Source: Pedobacter antarcticus
GTDB lineage: Bacteria > Bacteroidota > Bacteroidia > Sphingobacteriales > Sphingobacteriaceae
DNA: 64,000 bases
Assembly (NCBI RefSeq): GCF_900112985.1
Contig: NZ_FONS01000014.1
Span: 1 to 64,000, forward strand
Direction of reading: 5' to 3'
Shown: positions 53,601 through 62,324 of the stretch, piece after piece
How positions within the stretch are numbered: position 1 is the first letter of the stretch
Layout: every line of letters starts with the position of its first letter
The notes under the pieces: model-generated
What the model was told of the DNA's origin: nothing
The model's input: the letters and a program-made list of their open reading frames with translations, nothing else
Databases searched by the model: none
Translations under genes and position numbers: made by a program

Positions 53601-53785
53601 AATCCATCCATATATGCCGGCGTTAAGCCGCCATAGGGCATCGCTATATAGATAACAGGAAGTTCGACCTTTGGGAAAATATCAACATTGATATTGCGTA
53701 TTGCTGTAAAGGAAAAATAAGTGATAGCTATAACAGCTACCATAATTGATAATGGCTTCTTTAATGCAAACCTGATCATATTCAT
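50612..53785 (-). CDS. RND efflux permease (HAE/AcrB-like, Bacteroidetes type)
   Basis: A 1057-residue inner-membrane proton-driven exporter of normal length with twelve helices and two large periplasmic loops. Helix 4 contains 'SIGILVDEATVTIENIH', where the usual DD is DE as in many Bacteroidetes homologs. It lacks the metal-path features of CusA. Substrate is unknown. Its place between sulfur genes and TlpA is shared by some Bacteroidota clusters and may indicate export of reactive sulfur or other thiol-stress products. That is an inference. Confidence 0.9.
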   Translation of the reverse strand: MNMIRFALKKPLSIMVAVIAITYFSFTAIRNINVDIFPKVELPVIYIAMPYGGLTPAYMDGFMANEFQKVLIFVSGVSEIDFKSVQGFTLMKLSFYPGTDMAQASAEVSTQVSRAMGFLPPGAVPPQVVRFDGSSLPIGQLVFESPKRSITELQNLAMTKIRPMFVTIPGVTAPAPFGGNVRTMVVKVDPTLMQSYGLSAEQVTMAIAKNNFPSPAGNIRIGDQNLMSPVNSIATGPEDFLNIPIKSSSANTIFVKDIASVEDAADVTTGYAIINGKRSVYLPVIKKADASTLKVVENLKAAIPKLKAAMPEDVDIKYVFDQSGYIESSLENLIHEGILGAVLTGLMIFLFLGDSRGALIVVLTIPIAILSAVIMLYLFGQTINVMTLSGLALSIGILVDEATVTIENIHQHFEMEKPKQRAILDALLEISIPKILILLCILAVLIPSFMMSGIPKDMFMPLSLAVAFAMIASFIASQTFVPIMANWLMKPELLVHQKVSFQKKKLTRFEQFKRKYLILTRYSQNRTWKVIGIYTLLSLTILVAGGLIIGTDILPASNNGDVQMRIVAPEGTRLEKSEDYLKKVTKIVSDQLPGNAIKITSAYVGLQPSATAINPIFLFTSGSHESVLQVSVDQDLYTGSMTLLKENIRNEIGKQLPKLKINFEPIEMVEKIMSQGAMTPIQLKVAGSQLKVAEQFAKKLEAELIKMPFLRDVRIAEPVNTPGIQINVNRELAAQFGLTMEDVARTMTMATSSTRFTNKNLWVDPKSGLVFQVQVQIPESDMQSLENLRALPLKAGQPRPVLEDVAELRSVKMPAQVNRQGPNRYVSVLANTYQTDLGAASKAVTEAIKNVGEPPRGVRVSTEGLMQLLDDTLSGLQTGLVVAMVVIFLMLTAYYQSFAVSGLILSVVPAVIGGSLLLLLLSGSTLNLQSYMGIIMSVGVSVSNAVLMVNQAEVNRLKYGLSARQASFLAASSRLRPIIMTTLAMIAGMIPMSLGLGDGGDQVAPLGQAVIGGLLLSTLTVLLILPHIYALVMKNKSRFSPTLDPDDPENKSLIIQY

Positions 53786-53789
53786 AATG

Positions 53790-55166
53790 TTAGTTAAATT
53801 GAGTAGCCAAATAGTTGAAATTGCCAGATACTTCTGCTTGTGTAATCAGCAGATTCCACAAGACCTGCTGGGCCTCAATGAATTCCTTTTCGGCTATTTG
53901 CAGGAAAGATTGAATTTGTAGCAATTCTGTTAAGCTAATTAATCCGCCCTCATACCTAACCAGGTATAGATCGTAAGCCTTTCTTGATTCCTGTTCTGCC
54001 AACCTATTTTGAATCAGCTGTATTCTTTGTTGATTGATTCGTGAATTAACCGACGACAGGGCCGTTTCCATTTGCAGTTTTTGCATATCGTACTTAGCCT
54101 GCACTCCCTTAATGGTTTGCTTAACACGCCTTTTTCCTAATGAACTCGTGTAAATTCCGGAGATATTCCAGCTAAGTCCTAAGCCAATCAAGTAGTTGTT
54201 TGCATAATTGGAAAAGCCAGATGTAAGTCCCGGTGTCATGGATCCATCCGGATTGATACTATTTCCTCTTGTTGACAGCCCACCCAGAACTGAAAGTGAA
54301 GGAAATGCCTCCTTAGTAATTAAGGTTTCCTGCGTTTGCTCATAGGATATCTGGTCATTAATGACCTTTAGATAAGGATGAGTAATTGGCACCGAATCTG
54401 TTTTTAGATGCTGTATATCAGATTTAAGAAATCCATTTTCGGACAGGTTGAAGCTTTGCACCGGCACCACTTCAGTGAAATTAATCTTACTTGCATTTAA
54501 TTTGCCAAGCCATTCCTGCTGATTGGCTGTTGCTTGTAAGAATGATGATGCCGCCAATGACGTATCTGCTCCGGGCTTTATACCTGCCCGCGCCAGGCTA
54601 GTAGTCACCTCCCTGATGTTATTTAGCCTAATAGCATTTGCCTGGGCCCATTGCAGGTTTGCTCTATTGTACAAGATATCAATGTATAACCTGGTTACTT
54701 TACTTTGTAAAGAAAGGCCGGTAGCTTGATAACCACTTTCTGCAGCCTGTACCTGATACTGAGCTGCTTCTACTGCACTGCGTTGCCGTCCAAACTCAAA
54801 AATTGTCCAGTCTACCAAGACTGACCCGAAAGTATTATAAACGTTATTTAAGTCTGGGTTCAAGATTGCATTGCTACCTGATACGTTAAAAACCCCAGGA
54901 ACAGGGAAAAACGCTCCCGCACTGCCATTCAAGGTTCCAAAGGAACTTTGTGCTTGAAGCTGTACTTGTGGGAGAGCCTGACTTTGAGCTTCCTTTTTTC
55001 TGATTTTAAACTCTTCAATCAGATACTTTCGTTCGTGAAGACCAGGATAGTTATCATTTGCCTGTTCCCATGCCTCCTTTAAAGACAGGGTATGAATTTG
55101 CTGTGCCTGTGATGATTTACTCCATAGAATAAACAGCACAAGCGACATTTGAAGAAAATACTTCAT
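53790..55166 (-). CDS. TolC-family outer-membrane channel
   Basis: A 458-residue outer-membrane protein with a signal peptide (cleavage near 'SQAQQ') and two TolC helical repeats ('LKEAWEQANDNYPGLHERKY', 'YLIGLGLSWNISGIYTSSLG', 'YEGGLISLTELLQIQSFLQI'). It begins the RND operon and is separated from the permease by 4 bases. Confidence 0.9.
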   Translation of the reverse strand: MKYFLQMSLVLFILWSKSSQAQQIHTLSLKEAWEQANDNYPGLHERKYLIEEFKIRKKEAQSQALPQVQLQAQSSFGTLNGSAGAFFPVPGVFNVSGSNAILNPDLNNVYNTFGSVLVDWTIFEFGRQRSAVEAAQYQVQAAESGYQATGLSLQSKVTRLYIDILYNRANLQWAQANAIRLNNIREVTTSLARAGIKPGADTSLAASSFLQATANQQEWLGKLNASKINFTEVVPVQSFNLSENGFLKSDIQHLKTDSVPITHPYLKVINDQISYEQTQETLITKEAFPSLSVLGGLSTRGNSINPDGSMTPGLTSGFSNYANNYLIGLGLSWNISGIYTSSLGKRRVKQTIKGVQAKYDMQKLQMETALSSVNSRINQQRIQLIQNRLAEQESRKAYDLYLVRYEGGLISLTELLQIQSFLQIAEKEFIEAQQVLWNLLITQAEVSGNFNYLATQFN

Positions 55167-55251
55167 CGCTAAGAATTGAAATTAGATATTGTCGAATTGA
55201 TGTTTCGCTGATGTCAGCGTAAATAACAGCGGGCGCTGTTTTAAAACAATT

Positions 55252-55701
55252 CTATATCAGAAGAAGCCTGTTTTGTAAAAACAAAGGTAAATAAGACCAA
55301 CGTAGCCATGAGTTTGGAACTGGGAGTACTGTTGGGGTTTTAAAACCAGTTAAAAGCGAAATTAGAAATTCCGGTAGAACGAAAAATAAAAGTGGAACCA
55401 ATGCGACCGGTGAGGAGGCCTGCTTCAAAGACACCTGCTGATCCTCAAACCCTTGCCCTAATAACTTACAATTGATAGAGTTAAACTTCAAGCCCTGCTT
55501 TTGTATTAAACTTGCTTTAGAAGCTTTATTGAAACCCAGTGCTGTAGTAGCCCCGTCAGAAAAGAATGACTCTATCCCTTTTCTAATGGAACATGAGGAT
55601 ACCAAACACAAAATGACGAGCATACCTATAGACAAAGACTTGGCTGTCTTGCTATTGGAAAGGTCAAAAATATGTTGGAGTAATTTCTTCATCAAGCGCA
55701 A
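55252..55701 (-). CDS. Hypothetical membrane protein beside the RND operon
   Basis: A 149-residue protein with a hydrophobic segment at ~24-38 ending in 'SSC' (possible lipobox), a polar middle ('SDGATTALGFNKASKASLIQ') and a second hydrophobic helix near 103-118. I do not recognise the family. An in-frame ATG at 55692 is an equally good start. It stands between the DsrE gene (49 bases away) and the TolC gene (86 bases) on the same strand. Confidence 0.5.
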   Translation of the reverse strand: MRLMKKLLQHIFDLSNSKTAKSLSIGMLVILCLVSSCSIRKGIESFFSDGATTALGFNKASKASLIQKQGLKFNSINCKLLGQGFEDQQVSLKQASSPVALVPLLFFVLPEFLISLLTGFKTPTVLPVPNSWLRWSYLPLFLQNRLLLI

Positions 55702-55749
55702 AAGTAGTGTTTTTTATTTATTGGCAAAAAGTACCGGATTTAATGCCGT

Positions 55750-56205
55750 TTAAGGATGGATAACAGACCAGCCTTGTTGTTGACGAATGATGACCTCACC
55801 ATTACCACTAGGTACAAAATGAATAAAGTCATATAGTTCATCTTTTCCAATGTTACGTTCCCTTAGGGTATTTTCACATTGTGCCAGAAGCACACCTTTA
55901 TTCCTTAATGTCATAAGCACTTCACGGTATTTTCCATCTTTTTTGAAAAGAACCACACCGTCACCAAATACAACCAGTTCGACCTCAAGTTTCCCCTTCA
56001 ATCTGGGGTCATCCAATGCATTGTTAATGTTTCTTAGCGTTGCAGATATTCTTTTGTCTTCACCGTTGTTAAGGATATACAATACTTTATAATGGCTTTT
56101 AGTTGCCTTAGCGCCGCCAAAATGGATCACTTTACTTTGTCCTTTTGCTGGATTAATATAAAACAAACAAACTAGTACAGTGATTAAAAAAAAATATGGT
56201 CTCAT
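55750..56205 (-). CDS. Secreted DsrE-family protein
   Basis: A 151-residue protein with a signal peptide and a DsrE/DsrF-like fold: 'YKVLYILNNGEDKRISATLR', 'VELVVFGDGVVLF', 'LRNKGVLLAQCENTLRER' with the conserved cysteine, and 'GEVIIRQQQGWSVI'. DsrE-type proteins carry sulfane sulfur on this cysteine. It follows the MBL-rhodanese gene, behind a hairpin, and suits a periplasmic sulfur carrier. Confidence 0.85.
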   Translation of the reverse strand: MRPYFFLITVLVCLFYINPAKGQSKVIHFGGAKATKSHYKVLYILNNGEDKRISATLRNINNALDDPRLKGKLEVELVVFGDGVVLFKKDGKYREVLMTLRNKGVLLAQCENTLRERNIGKDELYDFIHFVPSGNGEVIIRQQQGWSVIHP

Positions 56206-56225
56206 GCGGTCATTGTTTTATAAAG

Positions 56226-56259
56226 ACATCAAGGTATAGTTGTAAATATACCTTGATGT
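56226..56259 (-). terminator. Hairpin between MBL-rhodanese and DsrE genes
   Basis: 13-bp perfect arms ACATCAAGGTATA and TATACCTTGATGT with an 8-base loop, 24 bases after the stop at 56283. Only a short T-rich tail follows, so partial termination is possible. Confidence 0.6.
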
Positions 56260-56282
56260 TTTGGAATGCGAACCTAATTGGA

Positions 56283-57641
56283 TTAGTGCTTGCCGATAAA
56301 TTCTTTGATTCGGTCACTTAAATCAAACACATTAGCATTTAGCTTATTTTCCAGTAAACTGCTTCCTGCAGCACTTCGATAGCCACCGGCGCAATGAACA
56401 ACAATAGGCTTATTAGTTGGAATCTCGTTTGACCGGTTGCTCAGCTCTGGCAATGGGATATTGATTGAACCTTGGAAAGCAGGTTGGCTTTCAGCCTCTG
56501 GCTGATTTCGAATATCAACAACCGTATACGCCGAAGGGTGTTCCTTAAAATCTTCAAAGTCTAATTCAGCTGATTGTTCAGTTCCAAAATCCAGCACAAA
56601 TGCCTCTTTGATAAATGGTTCATATCCAATTTTAGCGGTCCTTTCCTTCAAGAGTTTTAAAGCATTTTCGTTTTCTGCTGCAAGGTAGAATTTATCACCA
56701 GGGGCAACCAATGCACCTAACCATGTTTCAAATTTCTCACCATCCATGATGTTAATGGAATTTTTCAGGTGTTTCCTTTTATAGGCTGCAGAATTTCGTG
56801 TATCCACAATGGTTATGTGATTATCAAGTAGAGCTGCTTTTTTCAGATCATCAACTTTTTGCCCCACTATAACCTTATCCAAACTATTCTTTAATACAGG
56901 AGCGCCTGTTTTATTTAAATCAACGTTGTAAGGAAAATACTTTGGTATAAATGGTTGATCGGCAGTTAATTCTTTAATGAATTCAGACTCAGGCATATCC
57001 TGTAAAGACCAGTTTGTTGCTTTTTCAGCGCCAATAGAACTGCTACTAGCCTTGCTTAAGGCCTTTCCACACAATGTGCCAGCTCCGTGAGCGGGATATA
57101 CAATTACGTCATCATCAAGCAACATCAGCTTGTTTCGAAGCGAGCTGTACATTTTTTTTGCAAGCTCTTCACGTTTCAAATCTAAATCTTCACCTTTTTC
57201 TCTCAGATCAGGTCTTCCACAATCGCCAATGAATAGCGTATCCCCCGTAAATACGGCTTTGTCTTCTCCCTGGTGTTCCAGGACAATAGAGATGCTGTCT
57301 GGAGAATGTCCAGGTGTATTCATTGGTTTAAATTTGACTTTGCCAACTTCAAGCACAGCACCTTCATCAAACGGTATAAAGGTATAGTCGGGATTCATCA
57401 ATTTGCTCGCAAATATCTTTGCGCCGGTTTCCTGTTGAATCTGAAGGTGACTACTTACAAAGTCTGCATGTGGATGTGTTTCTATAACTCCGATAATTTT
57501 TGAAGCATGTCTATCTGCATAGTCATAATATGGCTTAGGATCGCGGGCAGGATCAATCAATACAACCTCACGCTGACACTCGCTCAAAACGGCATAACTG
57601 TAATGAGCAAGATTCTTATCTTCAAATTGTTCAATTTTCAT
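56283..57641 (-). CDS. Persulfide dioxygenase-rhodanese fusion (CstB/ETHE1-like)
   Basis: A 452-residue protein. The N-terminal metallo-beta-lactamase domain has 'ETHPHADFVSSH' (HxHxD), 'TPGHSPDSISIVL' and 'FTGDTLFIGDCGRPDL', the signature of ETHE1-type non-haem iron persulfide dioxygenases. Two rhodanese domains follow: an apparently inactive first one ('TIVDTRNSAAYKRKHLKNS') and a second with an active-site cysteine 'VVHCAGGYRS'. CstB of Staphylococcus has this build and turns persulfide into thiosulfate. A longer in-frame start at 57674 is possible; the ATG at 57641 (MKIEQFEDKN) matches family starts. Confidence 0.92.
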   Translation of the reverse strand: MKIEQFEDKNLAHYSYAVLSECQREVVLIDPARDPKPYYDYADRHASKIIGVIETHPHADFVSSHLQIQQETGAKIFASKLMNPDYTFIPFDEGAVLEVGKVKFKPMNTPGHSPDSISIVLEHQGEDKAVFTGDTLFIGDCGRPDLREKGEDLDLKREELAKKMYSSLRNKLMLLDDDVIVYPAHGAGTLCGKALSKASSSSIGAEKATNWSLQDMPESEFIKELTADQPFIPKYFPYNVDLNKTGAPVLKNSLDKVIVGQKVDDLKKAALLDNHITIVDTRNSAAYKRKHLKNSINIMDGEKFETWLGALVAPGDKFYLAAENENALKLLKERTAKIGYEPFIKEAFVLDFGTEQSAELDFEDFKEHPSAYTVVDIRNQPEAESQPAFQGSINIPLPELSNRSNEIPTNKPIVVHCAGGYRSAAGSSLLENKLNANVFDLSDRIKEFIGKH

Positions 57642-57716
57642 GTTCTTCTGATTTGATATACAAATTTCTAACAATTACTTTTTCTATACGGTGATTTAAG
57701 TCACCAACCCTGATCC

Positions 57717-58130
57717 TTAGTGAGGAAGCCGATTTTTTATTACCCCATAAAGGTATGTCCCTGCTAATGCTCCAAATATTACAATCAACATTCCAAAATA
57801 GCCATGGCCAATATTTACGAACATTGGACCCGGGCAAGCGCCTGTTAGTGCCCAACCTAACCCAAAGATGGTCCCTCCCAGTATATATCTTGGAAAGCTT
57901 TTATCCTTATCTTGAAAAGCAATGGGATTACCTTTATAATCATTGATTTTAAACCGTTTAATGAGGAACACAGCAAGAGAACCTAATACTACAGCAGTCC
58001 CCATAAGCCCATACATGTGAAAAGATTGAAAACGGAACATTTCCTGAATACGAAACCATGAAATCGCCTCAGATTTACTCATTATTATGCCGAACAAAAT
58101 GCCAGCTACTATAAATTTTAAAGACTTCAT
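57717..58130 (-). CDS. YeeE/YedE-type transporter subunit (DUF6691)
   Basis: A 137-residue membrane protein with four helices and 'GLGWALTGACPGPMFVNIG', the conserved cysteine-containing segment of DUF6691/YeeE-type sulfur transporters. It is 18 bases after its partner at 58149, and the two half-size proteins together correspond to one full YeeE unit (PmpB-like). It imports thiosulfate or sulfane-sulfur species. Confidence 0.88.
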   Translation of the reverse strand: MKSLKFIVAGILFGIIMSKSEAISWFRIQEMFRFQSFHMYGLMGTAVVLGSLAVFLIKRFKINDYKGNPIAFQDKDKSFPRYILGGTIFGLGWALTGACPGPMFVNIGHGYFGMLIVIFGALAGTYLYGVIKNRLPH

Positions 58131-58148
58131 TTTTTTGAATTTTATAGA

Positions 58149-58706
58149 TTAGAAGAGATATGGAAGTATTAAATAGGTTGTGGCAAGCCCACCAATAAAG
58201 AAACCGATAACTGCAATCAGAGATGGTACCTGCAGATTAGTTAAGCCTGAAATTGCATGGCCTGATGTACAACCACCTGCATAGCGGGCCCCAAATCCCA
58301 CCAGTACGCCTCCAACTAACAGAATTAAAAAACCTTTTATTGAAAGTATTGCATCAAGACTGAATAATTGCGACGGATTTAGGCCACCTTCAAAACCTAC
58401 CCCAATGGTCTTTAGATCAGCTATGGTAGCTTCTGAGAGTTGTAATGGTTGATCATTTTTTAAGAGTGTGGAAGAGATCACCCCGCCCAATACTGCACCA
58501 AATATGAATAGCAAGTTCCATTTTTGTGTAGTCCAGTCAAAGTCAAAAAATTTCACTTTCTTACCTGCACCAGCTATGGTACAAATCGTCCGCAGGTTGG
58601 AGGAAACACCAAACGATTTTCCAAAGTATAAAAGTAAAACCATGATAAAGGCAATGGCGGCACCAGAGGTATACCATGGCCACTGTTGTTTGAGTAGTTC
58701 TAGCAT
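58149..58706 (-). CDS. YeeE/YedE-type transporter subunit
   Basis: A 185-residue membrane protein with about five helices and 'GFGARYAGGCTSGHAISGL', the central cysteine motif of YeeE/YedE transporters (PmpA-like). It forms a pair with the 57717 protein. In Bacteroidota and Proteobacteria such pairs lie next to persulfide dioxygenase and Crp/ArsR regulators, as here. Confidence 0.9.
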   Translation of the reverse strand: MLELLKQQWPWYTSGAAIAFIMVLLLYFGKSFGVSSNLRTICTIAGAGKKVKFFDFDWTTQKWNLLFIFGAVLGGVISSTLLKNDQPLQLSEATIADLKTIGVGFEGGLNPSQLFSLDAILSIKGFLILLVGGVLVGFGARYAGGCTSGHAISGLTNLQVPSLIAVIGFFIGGLATTYLILPYLF

Positions 58707-58814
58707 ATGTTGTATGATTAATTTAAGTTAACTTGTTAATTGAACAAATTTCGGAAGATTCAGGCCCTTATAACGGTGACTTCTGTCACTCAACAGATTA
58801 AAATCCTTCAGCCT

Positions 58815-59606
58815 TTAGTGTAAAAGTTCCTTTATCAAGATAAAGCCACCCATGATTAGAACAAACCAGCCAAATCCCCTCTTTAGTTTTGATCCGTCAA
58901 CCTTTTTACTTAAAAATATTCCAAAAAAGAGCCCGGCCAGCGCTATTCCGGTAACTTTAAATAAAAAGAGCCAGTCAATTTGAAAGTGTCCCAGGTCACC
59001 TGTAAAACCTACTAAGGAATTCATGGCGATAATCATTAAGGACGTTCCAACAGCCTCTTTCATTGGCAAGCCCAGCAGAATCACAAGAGTAGGTATAAGT
59101 AAGAAGCCACCGCCTGCCCCCAGAAGTCCCGTAGCAAAACCAATTCCTACACCATAAATCAATAGCCTCAGCGTATGTCCCGAATAGGCAGGAGATTTTG
59201 TTTCTATGATTGCTTTATCCTTGATCATGGAGAAGGAAGCTACTAGCATTAGTAGCGCAAAAAGCACCATGGTCATCATATTTAAGGTAACCTGAAAGCC
59301 ACCAATAGAAAACAATTGTGTAGGTAAGATAGGGACTAAGAACTTCCTTATAACAAATACGGTGATTATTGAAGATAGACCAAATAACAGGGCGGTTCTG
59401 ATGCTGACCAGATTATTCCTGAAGTTTTGATATGCACCTACCAAACTTGTTGTACCTACAATAAACAAGGAGTAGGATGTGGCAAGAAGGGGATTAACGC
59501 CAAAAAGATATACCATTACAGGGACTGTGAGAATTGACCCACCACCACCAATAAGTCCGAGCGATATACCAATTAATGCAGAAGCGAAATAAGCAATGAT
59601 TTCCAT
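58815..59606 (-). CDS. TauE/SafE-type sulfite or organosulfur exporter
   Basis: A 263-residue protein with about eight helices. The TauE/SafE repeats are clear: 'IGISLGLIGGGGSILTVPVM' and 'GFATGLLGAGGGFLLIPTLV'. It exports sulfite or related anions produced by persulfide oxidation. The ATG at 59606 begins directly with the first helix; an in-frame extension to 59666 lacks family resemblance. It lies between the regulator and the YeeE pair. Confidence 0.9.
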   Translation of the reverse strand: MEIIAYFASALIGISLGLIGGGGSILTVPVMVYLFGVNPLLATSYSLFIVGTTSLVGAYQNFRNNLVSIRTALLFGLSSIITVFVIRKFLVPILPTQLFSIGGFQVTLNMMTMVLFALLMLVASFSMIKDKAIIETKSPAYSGHTLRLLIYGVGIGFATGLLGAGGGFLLIPTLVILLGLPMKEAVGTSLMIIAMNSLVGFTGDLGHFQIDWLFLFKVTGIALAGLFFGIFLSKKVDGSKLKRGFGWFVLIMGGFILIKELLH

Positions 59607-59674
59607 ATTGTAAAGTGTAGTACAAATATGGGCTGTAAAACATACCAGAATGGTGACTTGAGTCACACTGGAGC

Positions 59675-60316
59675 TTATTTGAGATATTCGATGTAGCTGC
59701 GATGAAGGATAACCTTTTTTTGCTGTTCCATTTTCTTTAGAAGACGGGAAATTACCTCTCTTGAGGAATTTAAATCATTTGCAATCTGGCTATGTGTTAG
59801 CATTAATGCCCTCGTATTGAGATCATGATGTTGCTTTTCAAGGTAGAATTCTAGTCTTTCGTCCATCGCTTTAAAAGATATATGATCAATAACAACTAGT
59901 AATTCTTCAAATCTTGATCTATAGGTTTCTAAAACAAAGTAGTACCACGTCTTATAATTTTTCATTAGTTCGTCCATCAGCGTAGTAGGAACTGCCAGGA
60001 CAGTAGTTTTATCTACTGCACTTGCCTTGATTTCACTAGTTTGTTGCTTTGTAGAGCAAATCATAGACAGCGCACAAGCGCCTCCAGGATGAATATAATA
60101 CATAAAGAATTCACTCCCATCCTCACCTTCACGGTACAGTTTAACCAATCCCTCAACGACCAGCATTGTAAAACGCATGTTCTGCCCGGTATTCATCAAT
60201 AAATCACCTTCATTGAATTCTTTCAAAAAGGCATTATCAATTAGCGTTTCAATTAACCGCGCTTCAAACTGAGGAAAGGATGCAAGTAAGTATTGTTTGA
60301 TTAGGCTCTGATCCAT
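59675..60316 (-). CDS. Crp/Fnr-family transcriptional regulator of the sulfur cassette
   Basis: A 213-residue regulator with an N-terminal cyclic-nucleotide-binding-type beta roll ('FNEGDLLMNTGQNMRFTMLV', 'YYIHPGGACALSMICSTKQQ') and a C-terminal winged helix ('THSQIANDLNSSREVISRLL'). The single C-x-x-x-x-x-C-like cysteines could sense persulfide, as seen in some Fnr-type regulators; that is speculative. It is the first gene of the minus-strand sulfur cassette, so it probably controls it. Confidence 0.88.
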   Translation of the reverse strand: MDQSLIKQYLLASFPQFEARLIETLIDNAFLKEFNEGDLLMNTGQNMRFTMLVVEGLVKLYREGEDGSEFFMYYIHPGGACALSMICSTKQQTSEIKASAVDKTTVLAVPTTLMDELMKNYKTWYYFVLETYRSRFEELLVVIDHISFKAMDERLEFYLEKQHHDLNTRALMLTHSQIANDLNSSREVISRLLKKMEQQKKVILHRSYIEYLK

Positions 60317-60574
60317 GCGTGTAAGTATCTAATAAACCAAAATTGCTGATTAATATTCACTTATGAGATTGAATGTAAATATTATTAGTCAATGGAGCTA
60401 AGTATCTGTTTAAGAATATCAAGGTCTTGCATTGATGGAGATCAGCATAATTATTTTATTCAACATGTGATGAACTGATAGTAAACATATTATCTAAATG
60501 GTTACTAATTCCTTGACTTGGTTTAGGCGTATAATAGGGAACATTCTAACTAAAAGCGAATCAAAAACCCGTCT
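60317..60574. other. Upstream region of the sulfur cassette
   Basis: About 260 bases without a gene, holding the promoter region for the Crp/Fnr gene. No full promoter match or dyad was found. It runs directly into site C. Confidence 0.35.
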
Positions 60575-60596
60575 CATTATACATCAAAAAACGGTC

Positions 60597-62257
60597 GTGG
60601 CTGTTGCACAATGGCTACATTTTCTGAAACCTCGACCCGTAAGATGATTTATTCAGCCATTAGGAGAATTTTTACTGATTAGCTAGGATAGTGGAAAATG
60701 CAAGTAAGTGCCGCTGCAAGGTGTCTATAACGGCTTCAAAGAAGGCTTGGGAAGGCTTTCTTCCCCCTTTCTTCAGGTATTTTTTTAAATTGAAGGCAAT
60801 TGCAGCCATGAGCATGACTTTATGGGCACCGGCTTGACCCAGTACACCTATTTTTCTTAAACCATAGTAATGAGTCAAACTACCAAAGACAGGTTCTACT
60901 GTGCTTTGCCGCAGTTTTTTCATTTGCCTGCCTCTTTTACTATGTTGTCTGCTAAAAGCTCTGAGGTACTGTTCGTCATAAATTGTCCTGATAATCTGTC
61001 TCCATGTTTTATTTGGCACACAGGTGGATTTCATCGGACATGTTTTACAATCCTTCGTTGCTGTCCGGTAGATTTTCAACACTGTTCCATCCTGGTTTGT
61101 ATGAAAGCCTTTGAAGGGTAAAGGCTTGTTCATTGGACAATGATATTCATCTTTTTCTTTGTTATATGGAAAGCCTTCGATCTCTGGCTTATACTTTCCA
61201 AATACTGGTATCCAACCAGTAATTCCTCTTTGTTCCAGGAAATTGTAATTGGAGCCATTGGAGTAACCTGCATCTGCAAGCAGATCCGTCATTACCATTT
61301 CGTTTTTCTTTAATCGGTTTTGTACCTGCATGCTAATGGCAGGTAAGTATTGGCTGTCCCTGCCATCGGCAAAGTCTGCTTGGATATGTGAGATTACACC
61401 TTCTGCGGTGTCCACCGCCATACTGCAATGATAGTTCAGCTTTCTGGCTTTGCCAGGCTTCACTGATATGCGGGCGTCTGGATCGTGCGGATTGTAATAC
61501 GTCTTATTGCTAAGTAGCTGTGCTTTTTCATGTGCTGCTCCTGGTGCCCCAACTGGATTGTCAAGCAAATTTTGCTGGTGTTTTTTTACTCGCCTTAAAT
61601 GATGCTCCGGTGCAGTAATTTGCACTGAAGTAGGTGGATCATTCTTTTTTTTACCTTCCTGATTCTCTTCCTCCACTTTTTTCAAGTGGTTGTCTATGGA
61701 AGAAGCTGGTACTTTTAACACCACACTTTCCATAGATGCATTTGCTTTAATGGGCGCTGAATCTACTGCTTGAGTATGGCCAGATACCATTCCGCTGTTT
61801 ACACAAAGGGTAAACACTTTGTTGAACAATGTTTCAAACAGGGAGGCCGGGTATAGCTGCCTGGTTCTGCTTATGGTAGAATGCCAAGGCAGCTCTTCAT
61901 CTATATCAAAGCCCAGAAAGTACAATACGTCCATTCGCATGGAGCAATGCTCTACCAATTTGCGGTCAGAAGTTACGTTCTCAAGGTAACCAGTCAGCAG
62001 TAGCTTAAAAAAGACTACGGGGTCAATAGATGGGTTGCCAGTTTTGCCATAAAGTTCTTTTGTTTCTTTGTATAAAAAGCTCAGATCAAGCGTTTCGCGG
62101 AGTTTGCGGTACAGGTTTTCCTTGGGAACCCGGCTCGAGAGCTGGAAGCTGAACAGCTTTTCAGTATAGTCCTTTCTGCCTTGCATGCTTTAATTTACGC
62201 ATTTCAGCAATTTTATAAAAGCAAAATCTGCATTTATTCGAGTTGTGCAACAGCCAC
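60597..62257 (-). mobile_element. IS1182-family insertion sequence, complete
   Basis: 1661 bases with 15-bp perfect terminal inverted repeats GTGGCTGTTGCACAA (60597-60611) and its complement (62243-62257). The 4-bp direct repeat GGTC flanks it at 60593-60596 and 62258-62261. One intact transposase gene fills it. The intact ends and target duplication indicate a recent insertion. Confidence 0.92.
60672..62186 (-). CDS. IS1182-family transposase
   Basis: A 504-residue DDE transposase. The N-terminal DUF772-type domain is visible ('NPSIDPVVFFKLLLTGYLEN', 'LPWHSTISRTRQLYP'). The catalytic part includes 'AVDSAPIKANAS' (first Asp), 'LLADAGYSNGSNY' (second Asp) and 'RRQMKKLRQSTVEPVFGSL'-like C-terminal glutamate region (here 'STVEPVFGSLTHYYGLRK'). 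No frameshift or stop interrupts it, so the element may still move. Confidence 0.93.
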   Translation of the reverse strand: MQGRKDYTEKLFSFQLSSRVPKENLYRKLRETLDLSFLYKETKELYGKTGNPSIDPVVFFKLLLTGYLENVTSDRKLVEHCSMRMDVLYFLGFDIDEELPWHSTISRTRQLYPASLFETLFNKVFTLCVNSGMVSGHTQAVDSAPIKANASMESVVLKVPASSIDNHLKKVEEENQEGKKKNDPPTSVQITAPEHHLRRVKKHQQNLLDNPVGAPGAAHEKAQLLSNKTYYNPHDPDARISVKPGKARKLNYHCSMAVDTAEGVISHIQADFADGRDSQYLPAISMQVQNRLKKNEMVMTDLLADAGYSNGSNYNFLEQRGITGWIPVFGKYKPEIEGFPYNKEKDEYHCPMNKPLPFKGFHTNQDGTVLKIYRTATKDCKTCPMKSTCVPNKTWRQIIRTIYDEQYLRAFSRQHSKRGRQMKKLRQSTVEPVFGSLTHYYGLRKIGVLGQAGAHKVMLMAAIAFNLKKYLKKGGRKPSQAFFEAVIDTLQRHLLAFSTILANQ

Positions 62258-62324
62258 GGTCGTTTCTTGGAATGTTAGGAACAAACTTTTTATGATTTCG
62301 TTTTGGCCAAATTCATGAATTCGT

